DNA of 24,774 nt from an uncultured Ruminococcus sp. (GTDB lineage: Bacteria; Bacillota; Clostridia; Oscillospirales; Acutalibacteraceae). Positions 8,875-16,589 of the stretch are shown here, piece after piece (position 1 is the stretch's first letter; each line of letters begins with the position of its first letter). The notes below the pieces were generated by a model. It had not been told where the DNA came from. It was given only the letters and a program-made list of their open reading frames with translations, and searched no databases. The translations under genes and the position numbers were made by a program. The DNA is taken from NCBI GenBank assembly GCA_902773035.1, contig CACYDB010000061.1, forward strand, positions 1 to 24,774. The letters run 5' to 3'.

Positions 8875-9547
8875 AGCCCATCAACTCCAAAGCCTCTCTT
8901 GCAGCATTCTGCTCAGCTTCCTTTTTGCTTCTTCCGCCGCCCTTACCGATAACATTTGAATTGAGGTGAACCTCAAATACAAAATGCTTGTCATGGTCGG
9001 GACCTGTTTCGGAAACAAGGTGATACTCAATCCTCTCACCCGGATTTTTCTGAACAATCTCCTGCAAGGTAGTCTTATAGTCTTTGAACGGCTTTTTCTG
9101 ATTATTCTTGATTTCAGGCGCGACAAACCTCAAAATATGCTTGCGCGCGGGTTCAATGCCGCCGTCAAGATAAATCGCGGCAATCACAGCCTCGAACGCG
9201 TCGGAAACAATCGACGGTCTGTCAGCGCCTCCGCCGTTTCTCTCACCCTTGCTGAGTTTAAGATAAGAGCCGAGGTTGATTTCCTTGCCGAATTTATAAA
9301 GCGCTTTTTCGCATACAAGGACTGAGCGAAGCTTTGTAAGCTCTCCCTCGGGAAGCTGCGGACAATTCTCAAAGATATAGTCCGCGACAACGATCGAGAG
9401 TACGGCGTCACCGAGAAACTCGAGACGCTCGTTGCATTTTACTCCCTTATCCTTGTGCTCATTTGCGTACGAGGAATGCGTAAGCGCTTCCTCAAGCAGC
9501 TTTCTATTTTTAAATTTATAGTCGATTACAGCTTCAAAGTCCTTCAT
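8870..9547 (-). CDS. rnc: Ribonuclease III
   Basis: Double-strand-specific endoribonuclease for 16S/23S rRNA precursor processing and turnover of structured mRNA. The 225-aa protein has the signature NERLEFLGDAVL at 39-50 (E43 and D47 as metal ligands), the second metal pair in SDAFEAVIAAIYLDGG (D116, E119), and a C-terminal dsRNA-binding domain at about 157-225 (DYKTTLQEIVQ to KKEAEQNAAREALELM). ATG at 9545-9547 is one nt after the plsX stop (TAAAATG). In many Clostridia acpP lies between plsX and rnc; it is not present here. The last codons are GGC TAT TAA and overlap the probable ATT start of the radical SAM gene. Confidence 0.97.
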   Translation of the reverse strand: MKDFEAVIDYKFKNRKLLEEALTHSSYANEHKDKGVKCNERLEFLGDAVLSIVVADYIFENCPQLPEGELTKLRSVLVCEKALYKFGKEINLGSYLKLSKGERNGGGADRPSIVSDAFEAVIAAIYLDGGIEPARKHILRFVAPEIKNNQKKPFKDYKTTLQEIVQKNPGERIEYHLVSETGPDHDKHFVFEVHLNSNVIGKGGGRSKKEAEQNAAREALELMGY

Positions 9548-9548
9548 T

Positions 9549-10535
9549 TTACTTAACCGCCTTTGAAATCTCGGATATAACGTCAGCCTCGACGTAATCC
9601 TTAGTCAGACGGATAGCGTTCTTGAAGGTCTTAGCCTTCGCGCTGCCGTGAGCCTTGAAAACAGGCTTAGCCGTACCCATAATAGGAGCGCCGCCGTATT
9701 CGTTGTAGTCAAATTCCTTGAGCATACCCTTTAAGTCGGACATAATAAGTCCCGCCGCGAGCTTTGCCTTGGCGTTCTTAGTGAAAAGCTCCTTGAGCTT
9801 GCCCATAATAGCAAGAGCCGTACCCTCAAAGGTTTTGAGTATCATATTGCCCGTAAAGCCGTCGCAAACTACAACGTCGCATACGCCGTCGGGTAAATCT
9901 CTCGCCTCGACGTTACCGATAAAGTTAAGATCGGATTCCTCCAAGAGCTCGTATGTCTTGTGCAGAAGATCGGTACCCTTATGCTTTTCAGATCCGACAT
10001 TCGCAAGACCTACGCGGGGCTTGAATACGTGCATAACCTTTTCCATATACGCGGACGCCATAACGGCGAACTGTACGAGCATCTCGGGCTTAGTCTCAAG
10101 ATTCGCGCCAGCGTCAATCAGCATAAAGCATCCGCCCTTGAAATGCGGTAAAATAGGCGCGAAGCCGGGTCTCTTGATTCCCTTGATTCTCTTAGTGATA
10201 AGAGTACCACCGACGCAGATAGCTCCGCTGTTGCCCGCGCTTACAAACGCGTCGCCTTTATCCTCGGCGACCATCTTTAGAGCTACAGACATTGAGCTGT
10301 CGGGCTTCTTCTTGAGTACGGAGTTAGCGTCCTCGTCAGTAGCGATAACCTCTGAGGCGTGTACGATCTCAATACCCGTTAAATCGAGCTCATTGTCAGC
10401 GGCGCAGCCTTTGATGATATTCTCGTCACCGACAAGAACAATATCAACGCCGTACTCGTTTTTAGCGTCAATACTTCCTTTGATTATTTCCAGTGGGGCG
10501 TTATCTCCGCCCATAGCGTCAACAATAATTTTCAT
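9549..10535 (-). CDS. plsX: Phosphate acyltransferase PlsX
   Basis: Converts acyl-ACP to acyl-phosphate, the acyl donor for PlsY in the first step of phospholipid synthesis; a peripheral membrane enzyme. The 328-aa sequence starts with the family hallmark MKIIVDAMGGDNAP, followed by SVLKKKPDSSMSVALKMV, FVSAGNSGAICVGGTLI, the Pro/Gly-rich GIKRPGFAPILP and DGFTGNMILKTFEGTALAIM. Length is normal. Its start lies inside the 3' end of trmFO (17-nt overlap, 10519-10535), and its stop is one nt from rnc. No fabD, fabG or acpP follows, unlike the Bacillus order. Confidence 0.96.
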   Translation of the reverse strand: MKIIVDAMGGDNAPLEIIKGSIDAKNEYGVDIVLVGDENIIKGCAADNELDLTGIEIVHASEVIATDEDANSVLKKKPDSSMSVALKMVAEDKGDAFVSAGNSGAICVGGTLITKRIKGIKRPGFAPILPHFKGGCFMLIDAGANLETKPEMLVQFAVMASAYMEKVMHVFKPRVGLANVGSEKHKGTDLLHKTYELLEESDLNFIGNVEARDLPDGVCDVVVCDGFTGNMILKTFEGTALAIMGKLKELFTKNAKAKLAAGLIMSDLKGMLKEFDYNEYGGAPIMGTAKPVFKAHGSAKAKTFKNAIRLTKDYVEADVISEISKAVK

Positions 10536-11847
10536 TCTGACTCACGCTTTCTAAATAATTATCTAAATCTTTCAGCGAGCGGTCGGCGTAAGCCTGTCCA
10601 CGCTCACGTTTATCTCTGGGTCTGTTTTCAAGCTCAGGCATAATACCGAAGTTCGCGCCCATAGGCTGAAAATCCTTTACGCTTTTATCGGCTATATATC
10701 TGCTCAAACAGCCTATAACAGTAGTATCGGGAAGAAGCAGTGATTCGTACCCGAGTACACGTCCAGCGGCGTTAATACCCGCCATAATACCCGAGGACGC
10801 GCTTTCCATATAGCCCTCAACGCCTGTAATCTGACCCGCGAAGAATACATTTCTGTCCGCCTTTGCGCTGAAATCACTGTTCAGAACCTCGGGAGAGTTC
10901 AAAAATGTATTGCGGTGCATTACGCCGTAGCGTACAAACTCAGCGTTTTTAAGAGCGGGAATAAGTCCGAAAACACGCTTCTGCTCAGGAAATTTAAGAT
11001 TGGTCTGAAAACCTACGAGGTTAAGCATTGTGCCCTCGGAGTTTTCTTTTCTGAGCTGCAATACCGCCCACGGTCTGTGATTAGTGCGCGGATCGGTAAG
11101 TCCTACGGGCTTCATAGGTCCGAAGCGGATCGTGTCTTTTCCCCTCTGAGCCATAACCTCAATTGGCATACAGCCCTCGTAGACCTTCGGGTCTCTGACG
11201 TCAAAGGAATGAACAGGAGCCCTCTCGGCGTTTACGAGAGCGTCATAGAAAATCTCGTACTCCTCCTTGTTCATAGGACAGTTGAGATAATCTGTACCGT
11301 CACCCTTGCCGTATCTTGACTCAAAGAAAGCTTTTTCCATATCAATGCTCTCAAAGGTCACGATCGGAGCCGCCGCGTCAAAGAATGACAGCGCTCCGCC
11401 GAAACGACTGTATATATTCTCGGCGAATCTATCGGAAGTGAGCGGACCCGTGGCAATAACGGTTATACCGTCGGGGATTTCGGTCACTTCTCCGCCGATA
11501 ATTTCAATAAGTTCGTTATTTTTGATTTCATCGGTTACGATTGATGAGAAAATATCTCTGTCAACCGCTAACGCTCCGCCAGCGGCGACACGGCTTTTAT
11601 CGGCGGCTCTGAGCAGTAGCGAGTCAAGATGACGCATTTCTTCCTTCAGAAGCCCCGCGGCAGAGTTTACGCGGTCAGCCTTAAATGAGTTGGAGCAAAC
11701 AAGCTCGGCAAAGCCGTCGGTTTTATGAGCAGGGCTCTTCTTTTCAGGCTTCATCTCAAAAAGCTTTACCCTGACTCCGCGCTTGGCTATCTGATACGCC
11801 GCCTCACAGCCCGCGAGACCCGCGCCGATTACATTAACGCACATCAT
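10519..11847 (-). CDS. trmFO: tRNA (uracil-54-C5)-methyltransferase, folate/FAD-dependent
   Basis: Flavoenzyme that makes m5U54 in the T-loop of tRNAs using 5,10-methylenetetrahydrofolate as carbon donor and FADH2/NAD(P)H, the Gram-positive alternative to SAM-dependent TrmA. The 442-aa protein has the FAD-binding GAGLAGCEAAYQ near the N-terminus, ELVCSNSFKAD (about 48-58), ALAVDRDIFS, the Cys-containing YLNCPMNKEEY, GCMPIEVMAQRGKDTIRFGPMKPVGL and, near the end, FAGQITGVEGYMESASSG. It starts MMC; the first ATG overlaps the topA stop by 4 nt (ATGA, 11844-11847). The topA-trmFO neighbourhood is conserved in Firmicutes. Confidence 0.96.
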   Translation of the reverse strand: MMCVNVIGAGLAGCEAAYQIAKRGVRVKLFEMKPEKKSPAHKTDGFAELVCSNSFKADRVNSAAGLLKEEMRHLDSLLLRAADKSRVAAGGALAVDRDIFSSIVTDEIKNNELIEIIGGEVTEIPDGITVIATGPLTSDRFAENIYSRFGGALSFFDAAAPIVTFESIDMEKAFFESRYGKGDGTDYLNCPMNKEEYEIFYDALVNAERAPVHSFDVRDPKVYEGCMPIEVMAQRGKDTIRFGPMKPVGLTDPRTNHRPWAVLQLRKENSEGTMLNLVGFQTNLKFPEQKRVFGLIPALKNAEFVRYGVMHRNTFLNSPEVLNSDFSAKADRNVFFAGQITGVEGYMESASSGIMAGINAAGRVLGYESLLLPDTTVIGCLSRYIADKSVKDFQPMGANFGIMPELENRPRDKRERGQAYADRSLKDLDNYLESVSQNENYC

Positions 11848-13916
11848 TTAACAGCTTTCTCGTAACCGCAGTCCTTATTCGCGCAGAAAAGAACCTGTTT
11901 TTTACCCTTTTTCTTAAAGAGAATCTCGTTACAGTTGGGACATCTCTCGTTTACGGGCTCGTTCCATGATACAAAGTCGCAATTAGGATAATTGCTGCAG
12001 CCGTAAAATACGGTTTTACGCTTTGTGGTTTTTATAATTACGTCGCCGTCAGCGCACTTGGGGCACTTAACGCCTGTTTTCTGAACGTATTTCTTGACGT
12101 TTTTACACTCGGGATAGCCCGGACATGCGATAAACTTGCCGAAGCGTCCGACCTTGATAACCATATTACGTCCGCAGTTTTCGCAGATAATATCTGTTTT
12201 ATCCTCTTCGAGCTGGATTTTTACGCCGTCCATTTCGGTCTTAGCCTTTGCGAGAGTTTTGTCAAAATCCTGATAGAAATCATCAATAAGCTCTCTCCAC
12301 TCAACGTCGCCGTGCTCTACCGTATCGAGCTCCTGCTCCATCTGAGCGGTGAATTTGAGGTTAACTATCTTCGGGAAACGCTCCTTCATCAGCTTGACCA
12401 TAGCCTCGCCGAGCTCGGTAGGAACAAGAGTCTTGCTCTCACGCTTGACGTACTCGCGGCTTGTGATAGTCGTGATCGTAGCGGCGTAGGTTGAAGGTCT
12501 GCCGATTCCGTGTTCTTCAAGAGCTTTGATCAGAGAAGCCTCTGTATATCTAGGCGGAGCCTGAGTGAAGTGCTGATTGGGTACGATCTCACGCTTGCGT
12601 ACAGGCATATCCTTCTCGAGCGGCGGAAGCTGTGAAGCCTTTTCCTCAGCCTCATCCTTGCCCTCTACATAAAGCAGAGTAAAGCCGTCAAATGATACGG
12701 TATAGCCCGAAGCCTTGAAAACATATCCGTTGCCCTCAATGTCGGCGCGTGTAGTTTTCTGAACGCACTCAGCCATCTGTGAAGCTACAAAACGCTTCCA
12801 GATAAGATTATAAAGCTTATACTGGTCGCTTGTGAGGTTATGCTTGATTTTATCAGGCTCAAGCGACGGCATTGACGGACGGATCGCCTCGTGACCGTCC
12901 TGAGCGTTTGAACGTGATTTAAAGTGTCTGGGCTTTGAAGGGAGATACTTATCTCCGAATTTATCGTTAATATATGATGTAACCTCGGAAATAGCCTGAT
13001 TTGAGATTCTCAGCGAGTCGGTTCTCATATAAGTTATAAGACCTGTCGCGCCCATTCCGTCGATTTCAACACCCTCGTAGAGCTCCTGAGCGACTCTCAT
13101 AGTACGTCTGGACTGGAAACCGAGCTTACGCGAAGCCTCCTGCTGTAATGTCGAGGTGATGAACGGAGGCGCGGGAGATTTCTTGCGGGTACCGTTCTTT
13201 ACGCTTGTTACAACATACTCGGCGTTCTCGAGGTCTGAGAGAATCTTATCGGCTTCTTCCTTGCATGTGATTTTCTTTTTGCCGAGGTGAAGAGACGCGG
13301 GGAATGATTTTCTCGAGCCCTTGGGGATGAACTTTGCGTCGATTGTCCAGTATTCCTCAGGCTTAAACGCGCGGATTTCCTCTTCCCTGTCAACAATAAT
13401 CCTTACGGCTACGGACTGAACTCGTCCCGCTGACATACCTCTGCGGATTTTCTGCGATACAAACGGGCTGAGCTTGTAGCCTACAAGACGATCAAGCACG
13501 CGTCTAGCCTGCTGAGCGTTAACAAGGTTTAAATTGATGCTTCTCGGAGTGCTCATACCGTTGTTTACGCCTGTCTTTGTGATCTCATTGAACTCAACGC
13601 GGTTATTGTCGTTTAAGTCGAGATCAAGAATATACGCCAAATGCCATGAAATAGCTTCACCCTCGCGGTCGGGGTCAGTCGCGAGGTAGATATTATCGGC
13701 GCTTTCAGCCTGCTTTTTTATTTCCTTAACAAGAGCTTCCTTGCCCTTGATGATTGAATACTTCGGTTCATAGTTGTTTTTGATATCGACGCTGAGCCGC
13801 GCGTCGGGAAGGTCACGAACATGACCCATTGACGCGATTACGTCATAATCTTTTCCGAGATATTTTTTGATTGTCTTAGCCTTAGCCGGCGACTCAACAA
13901 TAACAAGATTAGACAT
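11844..13916 (-). CDS. topA: DNA topoisomerase I (type IA)
   Basis: Relaxes negative supercoils by a transient 5'-phosphotyrosyl nick. The 690-aa protein has an N-terminal Toprim domain (LVIVESPAKAKTIKKYLG, ATDPDREGEAISWHL), the catalytic Tyr near 296 in GLITYMRTDSLRIS, and three C-terminal zinc ribbons: CENCGRN...CPGYPECKN, CPKCADG...CSNYPNCDF and CPNCNEI...CANKDCGY. I set the start at ATG 13914-13916 (MSNLVIVES) because GGAGG lies 5 nt before it; a TTG at 13926-13928 also opens the frame but would place that GGAGG inside the coding sequence. It follows dprA by 14 nt and overlaps trmFO by 4 nt. Confidence 0.97.
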   Translation of the reverse strand: MSNLVIVESPAKAKTIKKYLGKDYDVIASMGHVRDLPDARLSVDIKNNYEPKYSIIKGKEALVKEIKKQAESADNIYLATDPDREGEAISWHLAYILDLDLNDNNRVEFNEITKTGVNNGMSTPRSINLNLVNAQQARRVLDRLVGYKLSPFVSQKIRRGMSAGRVQSVAVRIIVDREEEIRAFKPEEYWTIDAKFIPKGSRKSFPASLHLGKKKITCKEEADKILSDLENAEYVVTSVKNGTRKKSPAPPFITSTLQQEASRKLGFQSRRTMRVAQELYEGVEIDGMGATGLITYMRTDSLRISNQAISEVTSYINDKFGDKYLPSKPRHFKSRSNAQDGHEAIRPSMPSLEPDKIKHNLTSDQYKLYNLIWKRFVASQMAECVQKTTRADIEGNGYVFKASGYTVSFDGFTLLYVEGKDEAEEKASQLPPLEKDMPVRKREIVPNQHFTQAPPRYTEASLIKALEEHGIGRPSTYAATITTITSREYVKRESKTLVPTELGEAMVKLMKERFPKIVNLKFTAQMEQELDTVEHGDVEWRELIDDFYQDFDKTLAKAKTEMDGVKIQLEEDKTDIICENCGRNMVIKVGRFGKFIACPGYPECKNVKKYVQKTGVKCPKCADGDVIIKTTKRKTVFYGCSNYPNCDFVSWNEPVNERCPNCNEILFKKKGKKQVLFCANKDCGYEKAVK

Positions 13917-13930
13917 ATGTTCCTCCAAAT

Positions 13931-15127
13931 TTATAATAATCTATAGCTTCTTCCCTGCGTACATTCTATCAGCCCTTTAAGCTCCAGGGTAGTCGTGACC
14001 GACATTATTTTGTGCATAGGCAGGGATGTAATATCAGCAATTTCCTCAAGCTGAACAGGATCGGCTCCGACCGCGTAATAGACCTTTGCCTCGTCAGCGG
14101 ATAGATTTAGTCCGTCCTTGTGAACAGGAACCTCCCTTAAATCCTTTGTTCTCAGGCCGTTGATATTGTCGGGAGCCTTGCCCTTGACGGCAATCATATT
14201 GATTACGTCGTCCTTTGGCTGAACGGACGGTTCAAGCTCTTCCGTAACATATATATTATCAAACGCGCCGATAATATCCTTGTAATCAGTGACAAGTCCG
14301 GCGATTTTGTTCTTGATAAGCTCGTTTGTTCCCTGAAAATGAGGATCTGCGGGTCCCGCGAGAGCGAAGATTTTCTTTTTCGGATCCTGTTCGAGAGCTG
14401 AATTCACTGTGATAAGAGAACCGCTTTTCTTAGCCGCCTCAATTACGAGCAAGCCGTTTGAGAGCGCGGAGATGATCCTGTTTCTCTGCGGAAAATTAAA
14501 GGCGTTAGCGGGAGTATCGGGCGGATACTCGGAAACAACGGCGCCTTTAAAGGTGATATCGCTTCTCATTTTAGCGTTTTCACGCAGGTAATCGTAGTTT
14601 ATTCCGCAGCCGAGAACGCATATCGTGACGCCGTCAGCGGCAAGCGCGCCCTTATGCGAGGAGCAGTCTATACCCAGAGCTCCTCCGCTTATAACGGTTA
14701 CTCCGACCTTGGCGAGATTGTAACCAAAGGTGTAGGAAGCCTTGACTCCGTACATCGACGCCTTACGCGTGCCGACAATACCTATAGTAAGCCTGTCGTC
14801 AACGTCGGGAAGCATACCCGATACATACAGTACTGCGGGAGGATCGTCAATTGAATACAGGCACTTAGGATAATCGTAATCCTCAAGCGTTATCATCTCA
14901 TAACAATAGCGGCTGCATTTAGTGATAATATCATCAGCGGCGTCCAAAGGTGTTTTATTAAGGCTCTCAATCTCCTTATTCGAGAACAAGCCCGACAGTC
15001 GCCATTCGGTTTCTCCGCCGAGATAAAATTCTTCTATATTGTCGTAAAGCTCAAGAATCTGCTTTGCCTTAGGCGTGCAGTATCCTATAGCCTGCGTAAA
15101 CCACAACCAATATCTGAGATTTGTCAT
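13931..15127 (-). CDS. dprA: DNA-processing protein DprA
   Basis: Protects incoming single-stranded DNA and loads RecA during natural transformation; kept in many bacteria not known to be competent. The 398-aa protein has an N-terminal helical, SAM-like region, a Rossmann-like DNA-binding core (GIVGTRKASMYGVKASYTFG, VISGGALGIDCSSHKGAL, CGINYDYLRENAKM, FNFPQRNRIISALSNGLLVIEA, KSGSLITVNSALEQ) and a C-terminal winged helix (about 340-398). The ATG at 15125-15127 overlaps the preceding stop by 4 nt (ATGA) and gives MTNLRYWLWF; an in-frame GTG at 15142 adds only five unconserved residues inside the upstream gene. Followed by topA, as in many Firmicutes. Confidence 0.95.
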   Translation of the reverse strand: MTNLRYWLWFTQAIGYCTPKAKQILELYDNIEEFYLGGETEWRLSGLFSNKEIESLNKTPLDAADDIITKCSRYCYEMITLEDYDYPKCLYSIDDPPAVLYVSGMLPDVDDRLTIGIVGTRKASMYGVKASYTFGYNLAKVGVTVISGGALGIDCSSHKGALAADGVTICVLGCGINYDYLRENAKMRSDITFKGAVVSEYPPDTPANAFNFPQRNRIISALSNGLLVIEAAKKSGSLITVNSALEQDPKKKIFALAGPADPHFQGTNELIKNKIAGLVTDYKDIIGAFDNIYVTEELEPSVQPKDDVINMIAVKGKAPDNINGLRTKDLREVPVHKDGLNLSADEAKVYYAVGADPVQLEEIADITSLPMHKIMSVTTTLELKGLIECTQGRSYRLL

Positions 15128-15912
15128 TTGACCATTTCCCACATTATAATACCGGACGCGACCGAGGCGTTAAGCGACTCGGCTCTGCCCTTCATCTGAA
15201 TTGTAATTCTCTCGTTACAAGCGTCTACAGTTTCCTGTTTTAGACCGTTGCCCTCATTACCGACGCATACCACGCAGGGAGAATCAAAGCTGATATCCGT
15301 GATTCCGCGCGCGTCAGAGTCGACAACAGCGGCATAAGATTTGATATTCTTATTCTCCGTGAGAAAATCAGCGATATTGTCCGTTATAATGTACGGAAGC
15401 CTGAATACCGCTCCCATACTACCTCTGACAACCTTCGGAGAGTATATATCACAGCAGTCGTCTGAAAGAATAACGGCGTCAATACCCACCGCCTCGGCAG
15501 TTCTTAAAATCGTACCGAGATTCGACGGGTCCTGAATATTATCGAGAGCTAAAAATTTCCCATTATCTTTCATTTTATCAAATAGAGATTGTTTGTCAAG
15601 AGCTTTTATTACACAAAGTACGCCCTGAGGACTCTTTGTATCAGTAATAAAGCCAAAGACGCTCTCCGTAACAAAATAACTTTTTTCGGCAAAAGCCATT
15701 AATTCATCAAGCTGAGAGCTGTTTTTCTCATACGCCTTCTGAGTACAGACAACGGCTGAGATCCGCGTGTGTGAAAGATACGCGTCATAACAGACGCGCA
15801 GTCCCTCAGCGATGAATTCAGAGTGTTCACGGCGGTATTTAGCGCTTTTTTTAAGTTTATTTATATGCTTGATCAAGGAATTATCCTTGCTTGAAATCGA
15901 AGTTATATTCAT
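15124..15912 (-). CDS. TrmH/SpoU-family RNA 2'-O-methyltransferase (probably 23S rRNA)
   Basis: SAM-dependent SPOUT methyltransferase putting a 2'-O-methyl on ribose, most likely in 23S rRNA (RlmB/YsgA-like); the exact target cannot be read from the sequence. The 262-aa protein has an N-terminal substrate-binding domain (SSKDNSLIKHINKLKKSAKYR, EFIAEGLRVCYDA) and a knotted C-terminal domain with motif 1 DNIQDPSNLGTILRTAEAVG (N131, R137), motif 2 CVGNEGNGL (216-224) and motif 3 ESLNASVASGI (245-255). The start fits family N-termini, but I see no Shine-Dalgarno sequence in front of it; only 20 nt separate it from the hairpin after rplT. TTTAAT, a fair -10 match, ends 8 nt before the ATG, so a leaderless message is possible. 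Confidence 0.92.
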   Translation of the reverse strand: MNITSISSKDNSLIKHINKLKKSAKYRREHSEFIAEGLRVCYDAYLSHTRISAVVCTQKAYEKNSSQLDELMAFAEKSYFVTESVFGFITDTKSPQGVLCVIKALDKQSLFDKMKDNGKFLALDNIQDPSNLGTILRTAEAVGIDAVILSDDCCDIYSPKVVRGSMGAVFRLPYIITDNIADFLTENKNIKSYAAVVDSDARGITDISFDSPCVVCVGNEGNGLKQETVDACNERITIQMKGRAESLNASVASGIIMWEMVK

Positions 15913-15922
15913 AATATCAAAT

Positions 15923-15954
15923 TAAAGCAAAAGCGTTTGGTATTACCCAAACGC
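15923..15954 (-). terminator. Intrinsic terminator after rplT
   Basis: On the minus strand GCGTTTGG and CCAAACGC (15947-15954 and 15933-15940) form an 8-bp stem with a 6-nt loop, followed directly by TTTTGCTTTAA. It lies 15 nt past the rplT stop. This is a clear rho-independent terminator shape for the infC-rpmI-rplT unit, yet the next gene starts only 20 nt beyond the stem, so partial read-through or a nearby promoter must feed the following operon. Confidence 0.8.
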
Positions 15955-15969
15955 GTTTAACTTTGTTAA

Positions 15970-16323
15970 TTATTTAGCAGCCTTAGACTGCTCGCAGAGA
16001 GCTGTGAAAGCGGCGGGATCGGAAATAGCGATCTCGGAGAGCATCTTTCTGTTGAGAGTAACTCCGGCTTTCTTAAGACCGTTCATAAATGTTGAATAGT
16101 TCATACCGTTAGCCTTGCAGCCTGCGGAAATACGTGTGATCCAAAGACGACGGAAGTCTCTCTTCTTGAGCTTACGTCCGATATAAGCGTAGTTTCCGGA
16201 TTTATTAACCTGCTGCTTCGCCATTTTAAAGTGTCTTGATTTTGAACCAAAATAACCTTTAGCGAGCTTTAATACTTTTTTTCTTCTTTTGCGAGTCGCC
16301 ATCGCGCCTTTTACTCGTGCCAT
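15970..16323 (-). CDS. rplT: 50S ribosomal protein L20
   Basis: Early-assembling 23S rRNA-binding protein and, in Firmicutes, the autogenous repressor that acts on the infC leader. The 117-aa product is full length: MARVKGAMATRKRRKKVLKLAKGY, SKSRHFKMAKQQV, YIGRKLKKRDFRRLWI. The basic N-terminal tail is followed by the globular RNA-binding region. GGAGG stands about 10 nt before the ATG at 16321-16323. It is the last gene of infC-rpmI-rplT and is followed by a terminator. Confidence 0.98.
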   Translation of the reverse strand: MARVKGAMATRKRRKKVLKLAKGYFGSKSRHFKMAKQQVNKSGNYAYIGRKLKKRDFRRLWITRISAGCKANGMNYSTFMNGLKKAGVTLNRKMLSEIAISDPAAFTALCEQSKAAK

Positions 16324-16369
16324 CTTTATTTACCTCCATTAATTACAAATAGTCAGATTTTCAGTCGAA

Positions 16370-16567
16370 TTATTTATAAGGAATTAAGCGCTTAATCTGA
16401 GCTACGTTAGTCTTATCAGCGATTGTTGTCTGACGAAGACCTCTCTTACGTTTAGTTGTCTTTTTGTTAAGAATGTGAGATTTGTTGGCGTGCGCGCGAA
16501 CAACCTTACCGTTCTTTGTGAGCTTAAAGCGTTTCTTAGCTCCGCTGTGTGTTTTAATCTTTGGCAT
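16370..16567 (-). CDS. rpmI: 50S ribosomal protein L35
   Basis: Small basic protein of the large ribosomal subunit. 65 aa, the usual length, with the family pattern MPKIKTHSGAKKRFKLT, the HILNKKTTKRKR core and the C-terminal IKRLIPYK. ATG at 16565-16567 has a GGAGG site in the 22-nt gap after infC. Sits in the universal infC-rpmI-rplT order, so its expression should follow the leader upstream of infC. Confidence 0.98.
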   Translation of the reverse strand: MPKIKTHSGAKKRFKLTKNGKVVRAHANKSHILNKKTTKRKRGLRQTTIADKTNVAQIKRLIPYK

Positions 16568-16589
16568 AATATTTATCCTCCTTAACTAA

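Noticed and set aside
8866..8880. Fusion of rnc and the radical SAM gene by programmed frameshift
   Set aside because: The junction GGC TAT TAA AC has no slippery heptamer or clear downstream structure, and the N-terminus obtained from ATT already matches the family; reinitiation is simpler.
9718..10554. Long open frame (278 codons) on the plus strand opposite plsX
   Set aside because: It is antisense to the whole of a conserved gene, has a low-complexity Ser/Ile/Leu/Pro-rich composition and no ribosome-binding site; it mirrors the codon pattern of plsX.
16324..16369. Possible regulatory hairpin between rpmI and rplT
   Set aside because: Only a weak interrupted match (CTGA/TCAG-type) is visible; not enough to call an element beyond the normal ribosome-binding site.
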